Virus record (IMG/VR): IMGVR_UViG_3300012985_000013
Location: 1 to 54,809 of that record
Length of the DNA: 54,809 nucleotides
Strand: one strand, 5' to 3'
From: a virus
Shown in pieces: positions 47,644-54,362 of the stretch; position 1 is the stretch's first letter; each line of letters begins with the position of its first letter. The notes beneath the pieces were generated by a model that ran no database searches, had not been told where the DNA came from, and saw only the letters and a program-made list of their open reading frames with translations. The position numbers and the translations under genes are program-made.

Positions 47644-47674
47644 TGTATCACGTAATAGCGCCACAACTTGGGGC
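47644..47674 (-). promoter_or_regulatory. Leader/promoter region of the tail chaperone gene
   Basis: In minus orientation a variant 15-bp palindrome (47660-47674) is followed by TATTAC and GTGATACAT. This arrangement resembles the leader at 2843-2875, which has a palindrome, TATTCT and GTATCACAT. A promoter here is plausible, but the -35 box is not clear. Confidence 0.45.
47660..47674. repeat. 15-bp palindrome, one-mismatch variant
   Basis: The copy reads GCCACAACTTGGGGC, with one arm mismatch. It lies 41 bp upstream of the tail chaperone start. Confidence 0.6.
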
Positions 47675-47677
47675 AGA

Positions 47678-48091
47678 TCAGAACGCGCCGTTGCGGCGCG
47701 CGACGCGCTGGCAGGCGCGGTCCATCCACGGGTTCGCGGCCTGCCCCTTCACGCTCGTGCGCTTCACGCGGGCGGTCGATCCGCGCCGCCGCGGCACCCA
47801 CAGGTAGTCGCCGTGCGGGAAGATGCGCCCAGCGACGCCCTCATGCACCCACTCGGCGTGCTCTGCCGTATTCCAGATGGTCGCCTCTGCGCGGTAGCCG
47901 CCGCCGCGCGCGCCAGACAGGAAGGACTCGTGCGATCCCTTGAGGTCGCCGGAGCGTGACGGCGCCTCGCGTACGCAGGCGCGGTGCATGGCGAGCCGCA
48001 GCTTGTCCAGCCAGATGCCGCCCTGGCCGCCCTTCTGGAACTGCCGCTGCAGGTTCGCGCGGTAGACGGTGACGCGGTACGCGAATGCCAT
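47678..48091 (-). CDS. Tail completion / neck protein, HK97 gp10-like
   Basis: This 137-aa protein has ANLQRQFQKGGQGGIWLDKL and a NTAEHAEWVHEG segment followed by FPHGDYLWVPRR. A C-terminal basic end (RTSVKGQAANPWMDRACQRV) completes the pattern, which resembles HK97 gp10-like tail-completion proteins. The ATG at 48091 nearly abuts the previous stop. Role is inferred from pattern and position. Confidence 0.76.
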   Translation of the reverse strand: MAFAYRVTVYRANLQRQFQKGGQGGIWLDKLRLAMHRACVREAPSRSGDLKGSHESFLSGARGGGYRAEATIWNTAEHAEWVHEGVAGRIFPHGDYLWVPRRRGSTARVKRTSVKGQAANPWMDRACQRVARRNGAF

Positions 48092-48092
48092 G

Positions 48093-48629
48093 TCACGCCC
48101 AGCCGATGAAGCCCTGCCACATGCCGCCCGACTTGCCGGCGGCGTTCTCGAGCGGCTGGAACGCCCCGAGCCGCACGAGGATATCCCGCCGCGGCGTCGC
48201 GCCCGCCTGGACCTTCGGCAGGCAGCACAGCAGCGCACGCTTGGCGGCGTGCATGTCGCTCGCGTAGAGGCGCTGCGCGTCGAAGAGGGCCTGCTTGTCG
48301 GGGAACATCGCCCGCGCCTCCGCGCGCGGCGCAGGACGGGCGACGCCGATCTCCACCTCGTATGCGATCGGGGTCGCGCACGTCGAGACACCGTCGTCGG
48401 GCAGCGGGAAGACGGGTGACGGATAGGCCGTGACCAGACGGACCCACGCCACGCCGGTGTCGCACCCCTCGCCCCCGATGCCGAGCGGCGGCGGCTGCGC
48501 GCCGACCCACAGGCCGCAGTAGCAGAGGCCGGGGCCCTTCGCGGCGGCCAGTTCGGAGCACAGGCAGTCCGAGAGCCGGGCGATCACCTCGAAGATCGGG
48601 TCGTCGACGAGTTCGGGGTCCAGGTTCAT
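48093..48629 (-). CDS. Head-tail connector / tail terminator-like protein
   Basis: This 178-aa protein has Cys-rich segments (SDCLCSELAAAKGPGLCYCG) and AYEVEIGVARPAPR, similar to short tail-terminator-type proteins in actinophages. Position between the head adaptor and gp10-like gene supports a connector role. It overlaps the upstream gene by 4 bp. Confidence 0.7.
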   Translation of the reverse strand: MNLDPELVDDPIFEVIARLSDCLCSELAAAKGPGLCYCGLWVGAQPPPLGIGGEGCDTGVAWVRLVTAYPSPVFPLPDDGVSTCATPIAYEVEIGVARPAPRAEARAMFPDKQALFDAQRLYASDMHAAKRALLCCLPKVQAGATPRRDILVRLGAFQPLENAAGKSGGMWQGFIGWA

Positions 48630-49450
48630 GCCGTCCTCGTCGGGGTGCGGTAGACGTCGGGGGACGCCACGATGACGGGCGTCTTGAGCCCGGCCGGATT
48701 GTAGATGCGCACGACGGCCTGGACCTCCGGGATGGCCGGGATGGCGTCGGCGAGCGCCTGCGGGTCGAGGTCGTACGACTCGCCCGAGCGCGTCATGCTG
48801 GTCACGTACAGCGGCAGCCGGCAGTCATTCGAGTTGGCGCATGCCAGCAGGTACTCATTCGCGAGCACGCCGGCAGCGACGTTCGTGAGCATGTTCGGGC
48901 GCGCGCCGCGGTAGTAGGTGACCGAGAAGCCGGCGTCATCCGCGAGCGCCATGTCCTGGCAGACCGGCCACTCCTCGCCGTCGGTGCGCACCAGGCGGTT
49001 GCCGTTCATGACCTTGTAGGCCGACGGCGCCAGTACGACGCCGTCCACGCGCACCTCGACGATGCCGCCGACGGGCCCCGGGAGTTCGACGGCCGACAGC
49101 GTGTCGCACTCGCAGCCGCCCGGGCGGCAGCCGCAGGCGTTGTACCACTGGCCGCCGGAGACGTACGGGTTCAGCATGCCGATCTGCGGTGCCGCGCCGA
49201 CGTTGCCGCCGCGCGCGATGGCGGTGCGGTACGTGCGACCGACGGGCATGCAGCGCTCCGCGCACGGGCGCACCGTGATCGGACAGGTGCCGATGCGGTA
49301 GAGCGTCCACGCTGCCAGCAGCGACCACGCGAACGCCTCGGCCACCTCGATCTTGGGGCCCATGTCGGGGTCGGCTCGCTGAGCAGCGAGTTCGACCGCG
49401 GTCCACCTGCAGGACCAGTCCGTCGATGGGGGGTAGCAGATGTCGGCCAC
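48626..49450 (-). CDS. Head-to-tail adaptor protein
   Basis: This 274-aa protein has an aromatic and Cys-rich core (PPSTDWSCRWTA, YRIGTCPITVRPC, WYNACGCRPGGCECD) and VEVRVDGVVLAPSAYKVMNG (about residues 130-150). The last part has segments for subunit contact. This Cys-rich family is a common head-tail adaptor in actinophages. It is the first gene after the major tail gene in this genome. Confidence 0.74.
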   Translation of the reverse strand: MADICYPPSTDWSCRWTAVELAAQRADPDMGPKIEVAEAFAWSLLAAWTLYRIGTCPITVRPCAERCMPVGRTYRTAIARGGNVGAAPQIGMLNPYVSGGQWYNACGCRPGGCECDTLSAVELPGPVGGIVEVRVDGVVLAPSAYKVMNGNRLVRTDGEEWPVCQDMALADDAGFSVTYYRGARPNMLTNVAAGVLANEYLLACANSNDCRLPLYVTSMTRSGESYDLDPQALADAIPAIPEVQAVVRIYNPAGLKTPVIVASPDVYRTPTRTA

Positions 49451-49481
49451 AGCGACTCCTCTCCTCGCTCAGGATACGGCA

Positions 49482-49512
49482 GGAGGGGTGCCCCAGGTTG
49501 GGGCACCCCTCC
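49482..49512 (-). terminator. Terminator hairpin built on the 15-bp palindrome
   Basis: The arms GGAGGGGTGCCCCA and TGGGGCACCCCTCC pair over 14 bp with a 3-base loop. The centre is the exact 15-mer GCCCCAGGTTGGGGC. It lies between the major tail gene and the adaptor gene and could lower expression of the genes after it. Confidence 0.78.
49490..49504. repeat. 15-bp palindrome in terminator
   Basis: The copy reads GCCCCAGGTTGGGGC and forms the core of the hairpin at 49482-49512. Confidence 0.85.
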
Positions 49513-49524
49513 GTGGCGCGCCGA

Positions 49525-50478
49525 TCAGGCGAACGGTACCGTGACCGTGGTCGAGGCCCAGGTCACGCCGTTCTGGCTCGCGAGCACCGTGTAGGTGCCA
49601 GCCTCCTCGTAGACGTGCGACCCGGCACCCGGCACGGCGACGTAGTCCCAGCCGCCGTCCCCGAAGTCGTACCAGACCGGGCCGGTCGACACCGGCGCGA
49701 CGACGAAGTCCGCCGTCATGCCCGTGGTGTCGCCGGTGTCCTCGGTGGCCGTGACGCTCGTGAGAGCGGGCAGGGTCGGGTTGAGGACCGGGCGGGCGCC
49801 GATGGCCTCGGTGGGCGGGGCGACCGTGGTCGTCTGCATGCGCAGCGCCGCGGTGCGCGACACCGGCTGGAACAGCGGGCCGGCGACGCCAAGCTCGTCA
49901 AGCTCGACGGCGTACGGGCCGTTGCCCCACTGGTTGCCCTCGCGGGTGGAGGCGCCGGTGATCTGGAAGTTGATCGCGCCGTTCTCCACCGAGAGGTCGC
50001 CGACGATGCCGCCGACCAGGCGGGGCAGCAGGAGGTAGCCGTACTCGCCCTGGGCGTTCGGGTCGTCGCAGACGTCCGCGCCCTGCGAGCCGACCCAGAC
50101 CTCCAGCGCGAAGCCCTCGTCGTCCAGCTTGATCTTCGTGTCGATCTCGAGGCCGACCACCGTGCCGTTCGCGTCGAGCACGAGCGTCTGCTTGGTCATG
50201 ATCTCGAAGTACTCGAAGTCCACGCGGCAGAACGTGACGTCGATCCCGTAGCCGGCAAGCTCGGTGACCGACGGCTCGTACACGCAGCGCTTGCCGCCGA
50301 AGTTCGGGACGTTGATCTCGTCGGTGTCGACCGTGTTGGCGGTGAACGCCACAGTGACGATCCCCTCCGAGACGGCCTGGTTGTACTCGCCGGCGACGAT
50401 GCGGCCGCAGTTGTCGAGGCGCGTGACGCGCGTCGACCGGCCGCGAACCGGCGTCAGAGTGCGAGAGGTACGGGGCAT
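49525..50478 (-). CDS. Major tail protein with C-terminal PKD-like domain
   Basis: This 317-aa protein forms the tail tube. GGIVGDLSVENGAINFQITG (about residues 158-177), then TREGNQWGNGPY, are typical of actinophage major tail proteins. A C-terminal domain (about 225-317) holds VWYDFGDGG, HVYEEAGTYTV and a final strand, as in PKD/Ig-like domains displayed on the tail surface. Its placement before the connector genes is unusual. It is followed by a terminator. Confidence 0.82.
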   Translation of the reverse strand: MPRTSRTLTPVRGRSTRVTRLDNCGRIVAGEYNQAVSEGIVTVAFTANTVDTDEINVPNFGGKRCVYEPSVTELAGYGIDVTFCRVDFEYFEIMTKQTLVLDANGTVVGLEIDTKIKLDDEGFALEVWVGSQGADVCDDPNAQGEYGYLLLPRLVGGIVGDLSVENGAINFQITGASTREGNQWGNGPYAVELDELGVAGPLFQPVSRTAALRMQTTTVAPPTEAIGARPVLNPTLPALTSVTATEDTGDTTGMTADFVVAPVSTGPVWYDFGDGGWDYVAVPGAGSHVYEEAGTYTVLASQNGVTWASTTVTVPFA

Positions 50479-50481
50479 GGC

Positions 50482-50922
50482 TCAGTCCTCCTTCGGGACG
50501 TCGTCGCCGGCGGGCTCGCCGGACTCATCGGTGAGCGCCGGTGCGGCGTCGAGCACCGCCTGCATCTGCTCGACCTTCTCGGCCTTGGTGCCTTCGAGGG
50601 TCAGGCCCGGGAAGTGCTCGGCGCCGAACGCGTCGATGTCTGCCACGGTCGCCTTGTCGGGGTCGGGCAGTTCCGGGATCGCGGTGGCTTCGAGGTGGAT
50701 GGGCTCGCCATCCGCGCTCTCGCTCACGATCTCATCGGCCTCCTCCGACTCGACGACGGAGTCGCCCAGCGGGATCAGGAAGCCGCCGAGGGCGGTGCTG
50801 GTGAGGACGGCGCTGGCGTCCAGCCCGCGCTCCTCTGCGAGTGCGAGCGCCTTAGCGGCGTTCTCACGTCCGCGTCCCGAGAGCAGTTCGTAGCCCTCGG
50901 GGATCTCGACCTTGGGGGTCAT
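50482..50922 (-). CDS. Head protein with SAP/HeH-like C-terminus
   Basis: This 146-aa protein has an acidic middle and a C-terminal region (about residues 90-130, ATVADIDAFGAEHF and GTKAEKVEQMQAVLDA). That region resembles the short HeH/SAP-type helix-extended-loop-helix domain found in head genes. It lies between head and tail genes, so a head or neck role is inferred. Confidence 0.7.
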   Translation of the reverse strand: MTPKVEIPEGYELLSGRGRENAAKALALAEERGLDASAVLTSTALGGFLIPLGDSVVESEEADEIVSESADGEPIHLEATAIPELPDPDKATVADIDAFGAEHFPGLTLEGTKAEKVEQMQAVLDAAPALTDESGEPAGDDVPKED

Positions 50923-50937
50923 CTCTCTGTCCTCTCG

Positions 50938-51705
50938 TTACGGGGTCGTGTCGACGTCGACCGCATAGCGGAAGTCGCAGTCCACACCGATGGCGTAGAC
51001 GCGCTCCGCGATGGCGGCGCCGAGGTTCTCGTGGAGCAGCATGGCCGCCGCGCGCACCTCGGAAGAGGCGTACACGGCGAGCCCGCCGATGGCGATGATG
51101 CGGGTGTTCTGGTCGTCGACCGCGGATCCGGTTGCCAGTACCCAGTTCCCGTTCGCGGTGACGAGGCGGCCGTCCTCGCGCTCCAGCACGCCCTCGGCGT
51201 ATGCCAGGTCGGCGGCGACGCGCGACATCAGGATGATCGGGGCGCCGACGTAGTTCACGTCTGCGTGGTCTTCGACCTTGCCGATGGCCTCGGCGTACGT
51301 GGCACCCGTACCAGGCGTGGGGGCGGCGGCCGCCCAGTTCCACAGCACGGACTCGATCGACCGGTCCTCGCCCTGATCGAGCAGGGTCCGCGCCTGGTCG
51401 AGGTAGGACTCCTCGTCGTCGCCACCGAGGTAGCACTCGACGCCGGCGTATCGCGCGAACGGATCACCGATGGTCGTGAACTGCGAGATGCCGTCGAACG
51501 TCTTCGGGGCGTCCCCGATGACGTCGTCGTAGCAGCCTGCGCGCGTCGTCTTCGGAAGACCGCAGCCCGAGCTTTCCCAGGCCAGCCCCCCGGCCTGGTT
51601 GACGACCGCGAGCCGGTCGACGGGAATGAAGGCGCCGCCCTCGATGACCGTCTTGATGCCGCCCTGGCGGGGACGCCGGGTCGGTGCCTGTACCTGCAGG
51701 GCCAT
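50938..51705 (-). CDS. Head structural protein after major capsid
   Basis: This 255-aa protein immediately follows the major capsid gene after a terminator. Segments like RQGGIKTVIEGGAFIPVDRL, GRLVTANGNWVLATGSAVDD and VVNQAGGLAWESSGCG suggest a capsid-related beta-rich protein. I do not recognise the exact family. It could be a capsid accessory or a minor capsid protein. Confidence 0.7.
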   Translation of the reverse strand: MALQVQAPTRRPRQGGIKTVIEGGAFIPVDRLAVVNQAGGLAWESSGCGLPKTTRAGCYDDVIGDAPKTFDGISQFTTIGDPFARYAGVECYLGGDDEESYLDQARTLLDQGEDRSIESVLWNWAAAAPTPGTGATYAEAIGKVEDHADVNYVGAPIILMSRVAADLAYAEGVLEREDGRLVTANGNWVLATGSAVDDQNTRIIAIGGLAVYASSEVRAAAMLLHENLGAAIAERVYAIGVDCDFRYAVDVDTTP

Positions 51706-51727
51706 AACCCACTCCTCTCAGGTTGGT

Positions 51728-51758
51728 GCCGGGGTGCCCCAGGTTGGGGCACCCCGGC
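51728..51758 (-). terminator. Terminator hairpin after major capsid gene
   Basis: The arms GCCGGGGTGCCCCA and TGGGGCACCCCGGC pair over 14 bp with a 3-base loop. The core is the same 15-mer as in the hairpin at 49482. It follows the major capsid gene by 8 bp, which would fit attenuation after an abundant gene. Confidence 0.8.
51736..51750. repeat. 15-bp palindrome in terminator
   Basis: The copy reads GCCCCAGGTTGGGGC and forms the core of the hairpin at 51728-51758. Confidence 0.85.
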
Positions 51759-51765
51759 TAGACGG

Positions 51766-53469
51766 TTACGCGGCGGCCGGTGCGCCGATCGACGGGTAGC
51801 CCGAAGCACCGAGGTACTTGAGGCCGACCGTGACCTTGACGCCGAAGCCGCGGGTGTTCGCGACCGCGATGCCCTCCTCCATGAAGGCCGCCGTGTACTC
51901 GTTCTGCGTGAGCAGATCGTGGTCATACACCGCGGTGAGGTTCACGACGTCGTGCGAGAGGCGCGTGAACGCGCCCGCCGGCCACATCGCGAACTCGGCC
52001 TGCGCCGGGTACTCGGTCCAGTTGTTCGTGCCGCCGACCGTGCTGGTCGCGCCGGAGTTGAGCATCTGGTAGTCGTACACGTACTGGAACCGGATGCCAC
52101 GGATGGCGAACCAGTTGTCGATGTCGGCGTCCGTGATGTTGAACGGGTCGGTCAGGCCCAGGCGGCGCGACAGGTCGTTGCGGAAGACCGAGCGGAACCA
52201 GTAGGGGGCGAGGCCCTCCATGGTCGCGTTCGGGTCCATGGCCAGCGCCTGGCGGATCCGGTTCGCCTGCAGTTCGGCCGCCGCGAGGGCGTCCGCCAGC
52301 GGCGAGTTGTTGGTGCCGATCTCGACCCAGTTCACCGAGTTGGTGATGAGGGCGAGGATGCGCGTGATGGTCGATGCGCTCTTGCGGCGCTGGTGGCCGA
52401 GGTTGAGCAGCGACAGCACGCGCGACACCAGCTCGGGGTACGCGGCCTCGGTCAGCAGCGGCGCCGTGGCGCAGAAGCCGACCGCATCCAGGCGCACTTC
52501 CTGGAAGGGCGGGCACTCCAGGGCGTAGCACGGCTTCACCGCGCCGGCCTCGACCTGCGTCTCCGTCAGGATGAACCCGGCGTCGGCGTCGGCGAAGATG
52601 GTCATGAAGTCGGGGCCCTTGGTGAACTGGATGCCACCACGGCGAGCGGTCACCTCGGGGACGTCGATCAGGCCAGCGGCCGTCTCGTAGCCCGAGAGGG
52701 TGTAGTCGATCTCCGAGGGGGCGCACCAGCCGCCGGCCGCGATGAGCGACTGGCCCAGGTTCGACTCCTTGCCCGCGCTGTAGATGATGTCCATCTGCTG
52801 CTCGAGCGACATCTCCTTGTTGACCTCGTAGTCGCGGGCCTCCCGCTTGAACGTGGCCACGCCGAACTTCTGGGCGCGGGGCGACATCTGGTAGACGCCG
52901 GCCTTCATGTCGGACGGGTTCGAGCCGTTGAACGACCCGACGCGGGCGAGGAATGCCTCGGCCAGCTGCTCGCGCGACGTGATGGCCGAGCCCGAGTCGA
53001 TCCCGGGGACGTTCGCCGAGGCGGTGATCGAGAACGGGCTCTTGGGCTCGACGTCCTTCTTGATGATGACCTCCGGAGCCTTGCGCGACGCGGCGCGCGC
53101 GACAGGGCGCTTGGTGCCGGATGCCACGACGACCTCGGGCTCGGCCTCGACTTCGGCTTCGACCACGGCGGCGGGCTCCTCGGCGGGCGCGGCGTCGACG
53201 TCGGCGACGGATCCGGCGCGCTCCTGCAGCGCCGCGATGCGGTCTGCGCGGGAGGTCGCGGCCTCGTCGATCTCGCTGACGCGGGCGTCGATCCCGTCCA
53301 CGTGGGACAGGACGGCCTCGAGGGTGTCGAGTTCCTCGTCCGACGCCTCGGCGCCGAGCGCGTTGAGGCGGTCGATCTCCGAGCGGGCGCGGACGCGGGC
53401 TTCGAGAAGGGCGTCGCGGTCGAGGTCGGCGATGTCCGGCACCTCGAACTTGGGGGCTTCGTCAGCCAT
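51766..53469 (-). CDS. Major capsid protein with N-terminal scaffold-like domain
   Basis: This 567-aa protein builds the HK97-fold capsid. Residues of about 1-130 form an acidic helical region with DLDRDALLEARVRARSEIDR, like a scaffold or delta domain. The capsid part starts near 150, with GGWCAPSEIDY and VPEVTARRGGIQFTKGPDF (about 265-295) and ends near GLKYLGASGYPSIGAP. These segments are typical of actinophage major capsid proteins. ATG is preceded by AAGGAGCAAC. Confidence 0.9.
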   Translation of the reverse strand: MADEAPKFEVPDIADLDRDALLEARVRARSEIDRLNALGAEASDEELDTLEAVLSHVDGIDARVSEIDEAATSRADRIAALQERAGSVADVDAAPAEEPAAVVEAEVEAEPEVVVASGTKRPVARAASRKAPEVIIKKDVEPKSPFSITASANVPGIDSGSAITSREQLAEAFLARVGSFNGSNPSDMKAGVYQMSPRAQKFGVATFKREARDYEVNKEMSLEQQMDIIYSAGKESNLGQSLIAAGGWCAPSEIDYTLSGYETAAGLIDVPEVTARRGGIQFTKGPDFMTIFADADAGFILTETQVEAGAVKPCYALECPPFQEVRLDAVGFCATAPLLTEAAYPELVSRVLSLLNLGHQRRKSASTITRILALITNSVNWVEIGTNNSPLADALAAAELQANRIRQALAMDPNATMEGLAPYWFRSVFRNDLSRRLGLTDPFNITDADIDNWFAIRGIRFQYVYDYQMLNSGATSTVGGTNNWTEYPAQAEFAMWPAGAFTRLSHDVVNLTAVYDHDLLTQNEYTAAFMEEGIAVANTRGFGVKVTVGLKYLGASGYPSIGAPAAA

Positions 53470-53696
53470 GATGTTGCTCCTTGGTAGCAGGGTGGGCGGG
53501 GTCGGAAAGACTGAACTGAATCCGTGAACGGATGAGTCTCCGGCGGCCTACGGCTACCAGTGGTACAACTTCTGAGCAGATCGTCGCACACGGACCGAGC
53601 AGAATGCAACACGCGCGCGCGACACGCCGTGCGCTAGGCTGACCCTGCCGGCCTCGGGAACCTCCGGGGCGAGGAACCCCGCCCGGGCCGGCTCCA
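53470..53696. other. Intergenic region upstream of major capsid gene
   Basis: These 227 bp separate the plus-strand tRNA from the minus-strand major capsid gene. Because a strong terminator at 54145-54187 lies between the capsid protease and capsid genes, a promoter for the capsid gene is expected here. I could not find a convincing -35/-10 pair on the minus strand. Confidence 0.4.
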
Positions 53697-53768
53697 TGCC
53701 CCGTGGCGCAATGGCAGCGCGGCGTCCTGTTAAGACGAGGGTTCCAGGTTCGAGTCCTGGCGAGGCAG
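53697..53768 (+). tRNA. tRNA-Asn (GTT)
   Basis: An acceptor stem TGCCCCG/CGAGGCA (one mismatch), an anticodon stem CGTC-CTGTTAA-GACG with anticodon GTT, and a T arm CCAGG-TTCGAGT-CCTGG can be folded. This gives tRNA-Asn. It lies in the plus direction inside the minus-strand late region. The single acceptor mismatch leaves it open whether it is fully active. Confidence 0.85.
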
Positions 53769-53834
53769 CAAGGTCGGTCGCCAGATGGGATCGCAGCCTT
53801 CTCCGCACGTTCATCGACATGCCGAGGAGGCATC

Positions 53835-54110
53835 ATGTCCAACCAGGTCCGCGCCCGCTTCTGGGTCCAGACGATCACGAAGCAGGCCGTCTCGAAGGGC
53901 AACGTCGCGACGCACGTCGGCCTCGCGCCTGTCGTCCGCGGCACCGGCCAGCCCGGCTACGACCCCGAGGCGAACACCGACTGGTCGAAGTACACGCCGT
54001 CGGGCGAGATCCGCCTCACCATCACGAACGAGGCCGCGGCCGCGGAGTTCGAGGCCAATCTCGGCCGCGATGTCGCGATCACGTTCGACTTCGTCGACCA
54101 GCCGGAGTAG
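53835..54110 (+). CDS. Small plus-strand protein inside the late region
   Basis: This 91-aa protein starts at an ATG behind GAGGAGG and contains VGLAPVVRGTGQPGYDPEAN and SGEIRLTITNEAAAAEFEAN, a beta-rich fold. It runs opposite to the structural genes and sits between the tRNA and a bidirectional terminator. It therefore looks like an inserted accessory (moron-like) gene. I recognise no defined function. Confidence 0.72.
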   Translation: MSNQVRARFWVQTITKQAVSKGNVATHVGLAPVVRGTGQPGYDPEANTDWSKYTPSGEIRLTITNEAAAAEFEANLGRDVAITFDFVDQPE

Positions 54111-54144
54111 GGTGGCAGGCTCACGCACAGGTCGCCCCCGGCCG

Positions 54145-54187
54145 CCACGAAGCCCCCGGCTCTTTCTGCTCTCCGGGGGCTTCGTGG
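54145..54187. terminator. Bidirectional terminator hairpin
   Basis: The arms CCACGAAGCCCCCGG (54145-54159) and CCGGGGGCTTCGTGG (54173-54187) pair over 15 bp with a 13-base loop. It lies between the plus-strand small gene and the minus-strand gene at 54201, so it can stop transcription in both directions. Confidence 0.82.
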
Positions 54188-54200
54188 TTCTCGACAGTGG

Positions 54201-54362
54201 TCAGGCCGGACGAACCCGCGTCCCGGGCTGCTTGGATGCCGCCATGCGGGCATCCGTTTCCGTCGAGTAAACCTGGATCACCCGACCGTCGGTGCCGACG
54301 TGCTGGTAGGTCTGGCTGCCAGCGGACTTCTTGCTCCCGCCGCATCCGCATGAGCGTGGCAT
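54201..54362 (-). CDS. Small Cys-rich phage protein
   Basis: This 53-aa protein begins MPRSCGCGGSKKSAG, a Cys/Gly-rich start, and ends in a short beta-helix part (GRVIQVYSTETDARMAASKQ). Small proteins with such starts are common after capsid proteases in actinophages. It shares one base with the upstream stop. Confidence 0.7.
   Translation of the reverse strand: MPRSCGCGGSKKSAGSQTYQHVGTDGRVIQVYSTETDARMAASKQPGTRVRPA

Noticed and set aside
49426-53487. Plus-strand open frame of 1353 codons opposite the head genes
   Set aside because: It is an antisense shadow of the major capsid, head and major tail genes, with low-complexity Arg/Gly/Val composition and no start context.
53703-54110. Longer 135-aa plus-strand gene starting inside the tRNA
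   Set aside because: The upstream start overlaps the tRNA and lacks a ribosome-binding site. The ATG at 53835 has GAGGAGG upstream.
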